9,106 nt of DNA from Chitinophagaceae bacterium (lineage in GTDB: Bacteria; Bacteroidota; Bacteroidia; Chitinophagales; UBA10324), in contig JAHEZG010000148.1 in NCBI GenBank assembly GCA_023251195.1, positions 1 to 9,106 on the forward strand. Reading direction: 5' to 3'. Each line of letters begins with the position of its first letter. Position 1 is the stretch's first letter. Shown piece by piece: positions 6,970 to 9,106 of this stretch. Under the pieces are notes generated by a model. The model ran no database searches and had not been told where the DNA came from. It was given only the letters and a program-made list of their open reading frames with translations. A program made the translations under genes and the position numbers.

Positions 6970-7093
6970 GATTAAAAGAAATTTTAAAAAGAAGGGCTTT
7001 GTTCGGTAATCAAACAGTGGTGCTTCTAACAGGCAGTGGTGCGTTAACGAACAGTGGTGCTTCTAATCCCTTCTTTTTAAAAATTCTTTAATC
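6970..7093. repeat. Long imperfect inverted repeat (27/26-bp arms)
   Basis: The arms are 6970-6996 and 7068-7093, matching at 25 of 27 positions with one mismatch and one indel, and enclosing 71 bases. The arms are AT-rich and end in GAAGGG / CCCTTC. Read as protein, both arms give a related string (LKEILKRR on plus, IKEFLKRR on minus), so this may be a duplication-inversion of one sequence. It could be a transcription-stopping hairpin, a small mobile remnant, or an insertion within a recombination site. Confidence 0.6.
7012..7063 (+). repeat. Three tandem repeats around CAGTGGTGC
   Basis: CAGTGGTGC occurs at 7015, 7034 and 7052, a spacing of 19 then 18 bases. The outer two copies share AACAGTGGTGCTTCTAA; the middle copy differs (GGCAGTGGTGCGTTAACG). 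All three sit in the loop of the 6970-7093 inverted repeat. No function is evident. Confidence 0.65.
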
Positions 7094-7285
7094 CCTTCTT
7101 CGTTATCAAAAAAATTGTCTTCCGAAAGCCCCGCACTTTTTCGGCTTGCCTTAGCGGCCTGGCTGTTTAGGTGTTGAAGTATTTTTGTTTCTCCCCGCGT
7201 TGAGCTTCTCCTCGGATACTGCGCATAATCCCTTCCTTTTTATCTTCTTGAAGTTCCGAGTCCGCTTCTTCCCTTCTTCGTTATC
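7064..7285 (-). other. Gene-free pyrimidine-rich repeat region with a possible decayed minus-strand frame
   Basis: No convincing gene lies between 6925 and 7440. This part carries TAATCCCTTC three times (7064, 7089, 7226) and CCCTTCTTCGTTATC twice (7093-7107, 7271-7285). On the minus strand a frame open from about 7239 to 7110 reads DYAQYPRRSSTRGE ... SEDNFF and stops just after a run of eight T. Removing one T would continue it as DNEEGIKEFLKRRD to a stop at 7064-7066. A further in-frame stop lies upstream. I do not recognise the product; it may be a degraded gene or a translated non-coding repeat. Confidence 0.35.
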
Positions 7286-7320
7286 GGCAATCCGTGGGGA
7301 AACTGCTAACCTCAAACTTT
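7280..7320 (+). repeat. Head element, copy 2, upstream of the ars cluster
   Basis: GTTATCGGCAA ... TGGGGA ... CTGCTAACCTCAAACTTT aligns with 4337-4378 upstream of the ATPase gene at about 32 of 42 positions with one gap. Its first nine bases, GTTATCGGC, are nearly the inverse (8 of 9) of GCCGCTAAC at 6957-6965. Finding it before two unrelated transcription units suggests a unit boundary rather than a gene-specific regulator. Confidence 0.5.
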
Positions 7321-7393
7321 AAGGCTTTGAATGAATTGACCAATAACCGAAATCTACAAACCAACTGTGTATAAATTTTTCTAACAATTTTTC

Positions 7394-7426
7394 TTGTAGC
7401 ACAAATCTTTATCGTAATATTGCAAT
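7394..7426 (+). promoter_or_regulatory. Probable arsR promoter with overlapping operator
   Basis: TTG at 7394-7396 and TAATATTG at 7415-7422 are 18 bases apart and resemble the Bacteroidota -33 / -7 pattern (TTTG and TAnnTTTG; the -7 matches at 5 of 6 fixed positions). A 16-bp imperfect dyad, ATCGTAATATTGCAAT (7411-7426; 6 of 8 pairs), overlaps the -7 element and contains perfect ATTGCAAT. A repressor bound here would block the polymerase, as expected for autoregulated arsR. Confidence 0.5.
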
Positions 7427-7440
7427 CTAAGTATAAAGAA

Positions 7441-7773
7441 GTGGGTGCAACTAAAACAGAATATTTTACCGACAAACAAAACGACATTGCAACTTTAGCA
7501 AAGGCGTTAGGACATCCGGCAAGGATTGCCATACTGGAGTATCTGATGAAAGTTGACGACTGCATTTGTGGCGACATTGTGAACGAACTTCCCCTTTCGC
7601 AGCCGACAGTTTCGCAACATTTGAAGGAACTCAAAAACGCAGGACTTATAAAAGGCAACATTGAAGGCAACACCATTTGTTATTGCATTGACGAAAAAGC
7701 GTTGACTAAACTGCAAAACTATTTCGCTACCATTTCTTCTAAGTTAGAAAAGAAAAAAAGTAATTGTTGTTAA
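7441..7773 (+). CDS. arsR: ArsR-family metalloid-responsive repressor
   Basis: 110 residues from GTG. A SmtB/ArsR winged-helix repressor that leaves its operator when arsenite or antimonite binds. The sequence shows L-G-H-P-A-R-I-A-I-L (23-32), a C41-I-C43-G-D metal-sensing pair at the start of a helix, and recognition helix L-S-Q-P-T-V-S-Q-H-L-K-E-L (52-64). It ends N-C-C (108-110), two further thiols. I chose GTG 7441 over the in-frame TTG at 7420, because that TTG lies inside the promoter and operator and the family usually begins near MGATKTE. It is the first gene of a tightly spaced unit with the DUF6428 gene (18 bases), a small membrane gene and arsC, which it probably controls together with itself. 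Confidence 0.88.
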   Translation: MGATKTEYFTDKQNDIATLAKALGHPARIAILEYLMKVDDCICGDIVNELPLSQPTVSQHLKELKNAGLIKGNIEGNTICYCIDEKALTKLQNYFATISSKLEKKKSNCC

Positions 7774-7791
7774 TTTAAAAAATCAAGCAAG

Positions 7792-8262
7792 ATGAAACTA
7801 TCAGAATTAAAAACACACCTGAAGAATGTAAACCAGGTAAACTTTGTTCAACCGAACGGAAATTATGTTCCAAGGCATTTTCATATCACAGAAGCAGGAC
7901 TTGTTTCAAAACATTTCATTGATTGTGGTGGAACTGTTCGTACAGAGAAAGCAATCAACTTTCAAGTTTGGACTGCTAAAGACATTGACCACCGTCTTGA
8001 ACCAAACAAACTTTTGAAAATTATTTCTCTCTCTGAAAATCTTTTCGGCAACGAAGATTTGGACATTGAAGTAGAATATCAAACCGAAACAATTGGTAAA
8101 TATGGTTTGGACTTTCAAGGCGAAAATTTTTTATTGACAGCAAAACAAACTGACTGTTTAGCAAAAGATAATTGCGGAGTTCCGCAAGACAAACAGAAAC
8201 TGCAATTGGCAGAATTAGAATCTTCAAAATCTTGTTGCACTCCCGGAGGCGGCTGCTGTTAA
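7792..8262 (+). CDS. DUF6428-like arsenic-cluster protein
   Basis: 156 residues, soluble, no signal peptide. Its start (MKLSELKTHL) and the H-F-H-I-T-E segment with R-x-E-K-A-I-N-F-Q-V-W match what I recall of the DUF6428 family, which lies beside arsR in Bacteroidota arsenic operons. The body is followed by Cys-bearing segments (DCLAKDNCG, about 123-128) and a C-terminal C-C-T-P-G-G-G-C-C. These thiols suggest metalloid binding, perhaps as an arsenite chaperone or sink, but no activity is established. The ATG is 18 bases after the arsR stop, and the next gene starts two bases after its TAA, so co-expression is nearly certain. Confidence 0.75.
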   Translation: MKLSELKTHLKNVNQVNFVQPNGNYVPRHFHITEAGLVSKHFIDCGGTVRTEKAINFQVWTAKDIDHRLEPNKLLKIISLSENLFGNEDLDIEVEYQTETIGKYGLDFQGENFLLTAKQTDCLAKDNCGVPQDKQKLQLAELESSKSCCTPGGGCC

Positions 8263-8264
8263 GT

Positions 8265-8417
8265 ATGAAACATATCATTGAATACATAAGCAGACACAAA
8301 AGATTTTTAATAATCCTGGCTGGAATTATTTGCCTGAATTTTATTTATGGCTTTGACGCACGGTTTACAATCATAAACCTGCTTTGGGTTTTAATTAGCG
8401 TTATCAAAATAAAATAA
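8265..8417 (+). CDS. Small two-helix membrane protein in the ars cluster
   Basis: 50 residues, MKHIIEYISRHKRF and onward. A basic N-terminus precedes two hydrophobic segments (about 14-31, FLIILAGIICLNFIYGF, and 35-48, FTIINLLWVLISVI) joined by a short G-F-D-A-R loop, so it is probably a membrane hairpin. The ATG lies two bases after the DUF6428 stop and the TAA 12 bases before the arsC start, leaving no room for separate promoters. It is easily missed because a longer reading frame in the same register begins inside the upstream gene. No known family recognised; it may assist a metalloid transporter, which is inference from position. Confidence 0.65.
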   Translation: MKHIIEYISRHKRFLIILAGIICLNFIYGFDARFTIINLLWVLISVIKIK

Positions 8418-8429
8418 ACAAATCATACA

Positions 8430-8852
8430 ATGATTAAAGTTCTGTTTCTCTGCATACACAATTCGGCACGAAGTCAAATGGCAGAAGCGTATTTAAAAAA
8501 ATTCGGAGGCGACAAATTTTTTGTTGAGAGCGCAGGACTTGAGGCAGGCAATCTCAATCCGCTTGCAATTGAAGTAATGAAGGAAGACGGCATTGACATT
8601 TCAAACAATCAAACAAACGATGTGTTTGCTTATTTCAAGGAAGGACGACTGTATCAGTATGTCATTACCGTATGCGACAAAGAAGCATCAGACCGTTGTC
8701 CAATCTTTCCAAGTGCACACAAAAAAATCAATTGGAGTTTCACCGACCCATCTTCGCTGACAGGAACACACGAAGAAAAGTTAGCTGCGACAAGAGAAGT
8801 TCGTGATAAAATTAAAGAGGCGGTTATCGCATTGATTAAAGAGTTGAGTTAA
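8430..8852 (+). CDS. arsC: Arsenate reductase, thioredoxin-coupled low-molecular-weight phosphatase type
   Basis: 140 residues, typical for this class. It reduces arsenate to arsenite in the cytoplasm so that an efflux pump can export it. The P-loop is C8-I-H-N-S-A-R14-S, the CX5R motif of low-molecular-weight tyrosine phosphatases. C82 and C90 in V-C-D-K-E-A-S-D-R-C-P match the second and third redox cysteines of the thioredoxin-linked enzymes. W102-S-F-T-D106-P supplies the general-acid Asp. The three cysteines argue against a plain phosphatase and against the glutaredoxin-type ArsC. It is the fourth gene of the ars unit, 12 bases after the membrane-protein gene. No ACR3 or ArsB gene is in view. 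Confidence 0.93.
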   Translation: MIKVLFLCIHNSARSQMAEAYLKKFGGDKFFVESAGLEAGNLNPLAIEVMKEDGIDISNNQTNDVFAYFKEGRLYQYVITVCDKEASDRCPIFPSAHKKINWSFTDPSSLTGTHEEKLAATREVRDKIKEAVIALIKELS

Positions 8853-8865
8853 ATTGGATCTGATT

Positions 8866-8889
8866 ACCTTCGTGGGAAGATACGCAGCC
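8866..8889 (+). repeat. Tail-like element, copy 2, after arsC
   Basis: ACCTTCGTGG followed by GAAGATAC and GCAGCC, 13 bases after the arsC stop. It resembles 6933-6959 after the ATPase gene (same 10-mer, GA..AG in between, same GCAGCC, spacing 18 versus 21). The GCTAACAT that follows in copy 1 is absent here. Confidence 0.4.
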
Positions 8890-8894
8890 AGAAT

Positions 8895-9106
8895 ATGTTG
8901 ACCAATTCATTCACACCCTTTCCAGTTCTGAAAACAGAAAGGTTAACACTAAGACAACTTTCTGTCATTGACGACAAAGAAATATTTACACTTCGTTCAG
9001 ATAAACAAGTGAATAAATATATTGACAGAGACCCAAGTAATACGATTGAAGACGCAAGGAAATTTATTCATAAAATTGCGGAAGTTGTCAAGAAAAACGA
9101 AGGAAT
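8895..9106 (+). CDS. GNAT-family N-acetyltransferase, N-terminal part
   Basis: 70 codons from an ATG at 8895, running off the window. The opening (FPVLKTERLTLRQL) followed by D-D-x-E-I-F and V-N-K-Y-I-D and an E-D-A-x-K-F-I segment is the standard beginning of RimJ/RimL-type acetyltransferases, which transfer acetyl from acetyl-CoA to an amine or protein N-terminus. The acetyl-CoA-binding motif would lie beyond the edge. Acetyltransferases do occur in Bacteroidota ars clusters, so it could be the fifth gene. However, the tail-like element at 8866-8889 separates it from arsC, so it may belong to a different unit. Confidence 0.8.
   Translation, partial: MLTNSFTPFPVLKTERLTLRQLSVIDDKEIFTLRSDKQVNKYIDRDPSNTIEDARKFIHKIAEVVKKNEG

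Noticed and set aside
7012..7063. CRISPR-like array
   Set aside because: Only three imperfect 18-19-bp units with no distinct spacers and no cas genes nearby.
6870..7091. 73-codon plus-strand frame over the end of the ATPase gene and the hairpin region
   Set aside because: Its first part overlaps the ATPase gene in another frame and the rest translates the tandem repeats and hairpin arms; no family resemblance.

Overview
The window looks like a piece of a Bacteroidota chromosome. The evidence is a folP-cdaA pair next to a divergent DUF1599 gene, a lipoprotein whose lipobox Cys is followed by lysines, AT-rich spacers without strong Shine-Dalgarno sequences, a promoter resembling the TTG / TAnnTTTG type, and an arsenic cluster containing a DUF6428 gene. 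All assignments come from reading the sequence and recalling protein families; no database was searched.

Bases 1-3281 look like ordinary core genome. The end of an unidentified plus-strand gene (3-101) converges on a two-gene minus-strand unit: a duplicated-domain DUF1599 protein followed, one base later, by a secreted lipoprotein. Divergent from these is the overlapping pair folP (dihydropteroate synthase) and cdaA (membrane diadenylate cyclase, c-di-AMP). A perfect 15-bp dyad lies in the 54-base divergent promoter region.

From about 3300 onward the sequence becomes more AT-rich and looks acquired. A tyrosine recombinase (3437-4237) is followed by a nested inverted repeat that resembles a recombination-site fold. 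Next comes one large gene (4405-6924) for an HSP90/sacsin-type ATPase with a C-terminal PD-(D/E)XK (DUF3883-like) nuclease domain, probably a solitary anti-phage or restriction protein. It is enclosed by an 11-bp perfect inverted repeat (4335-4345 and 6957-6967). A 495-base region without a convincing gene (6925-7419) holds a long imperfect hairpin, three 18-19-bp tandem repeats, scattered pyrimidine-rich repeats and a possible decayed minus-strand reading frame.

An arsenic-response cluster follows: arsR, a DUF6428 gene, a 50-residue membrane protein and a thioredoxin-type arsC. The window ends inside a GNAT acetyltransferase gene. An efflux pump (ACR3 or ArsB) is not seen and would be expected downstream.

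The most interesting large-scale signal is that the ATPase gene and the ars cluster share a similar approximately 42-bp 'head' sequence (4337-4378 and 7280-7320; about 32 of 42 positions alike) and a similar 'tail' after the coding part (6933-6959 and 8866-8889). With a recombinase immediately upstream, this suggests a cassette-like insertion platform resembling an integron in layout. The sites do not fit the canonical attC consensus, and the recombinase seems to lack the extra domain of IntI.
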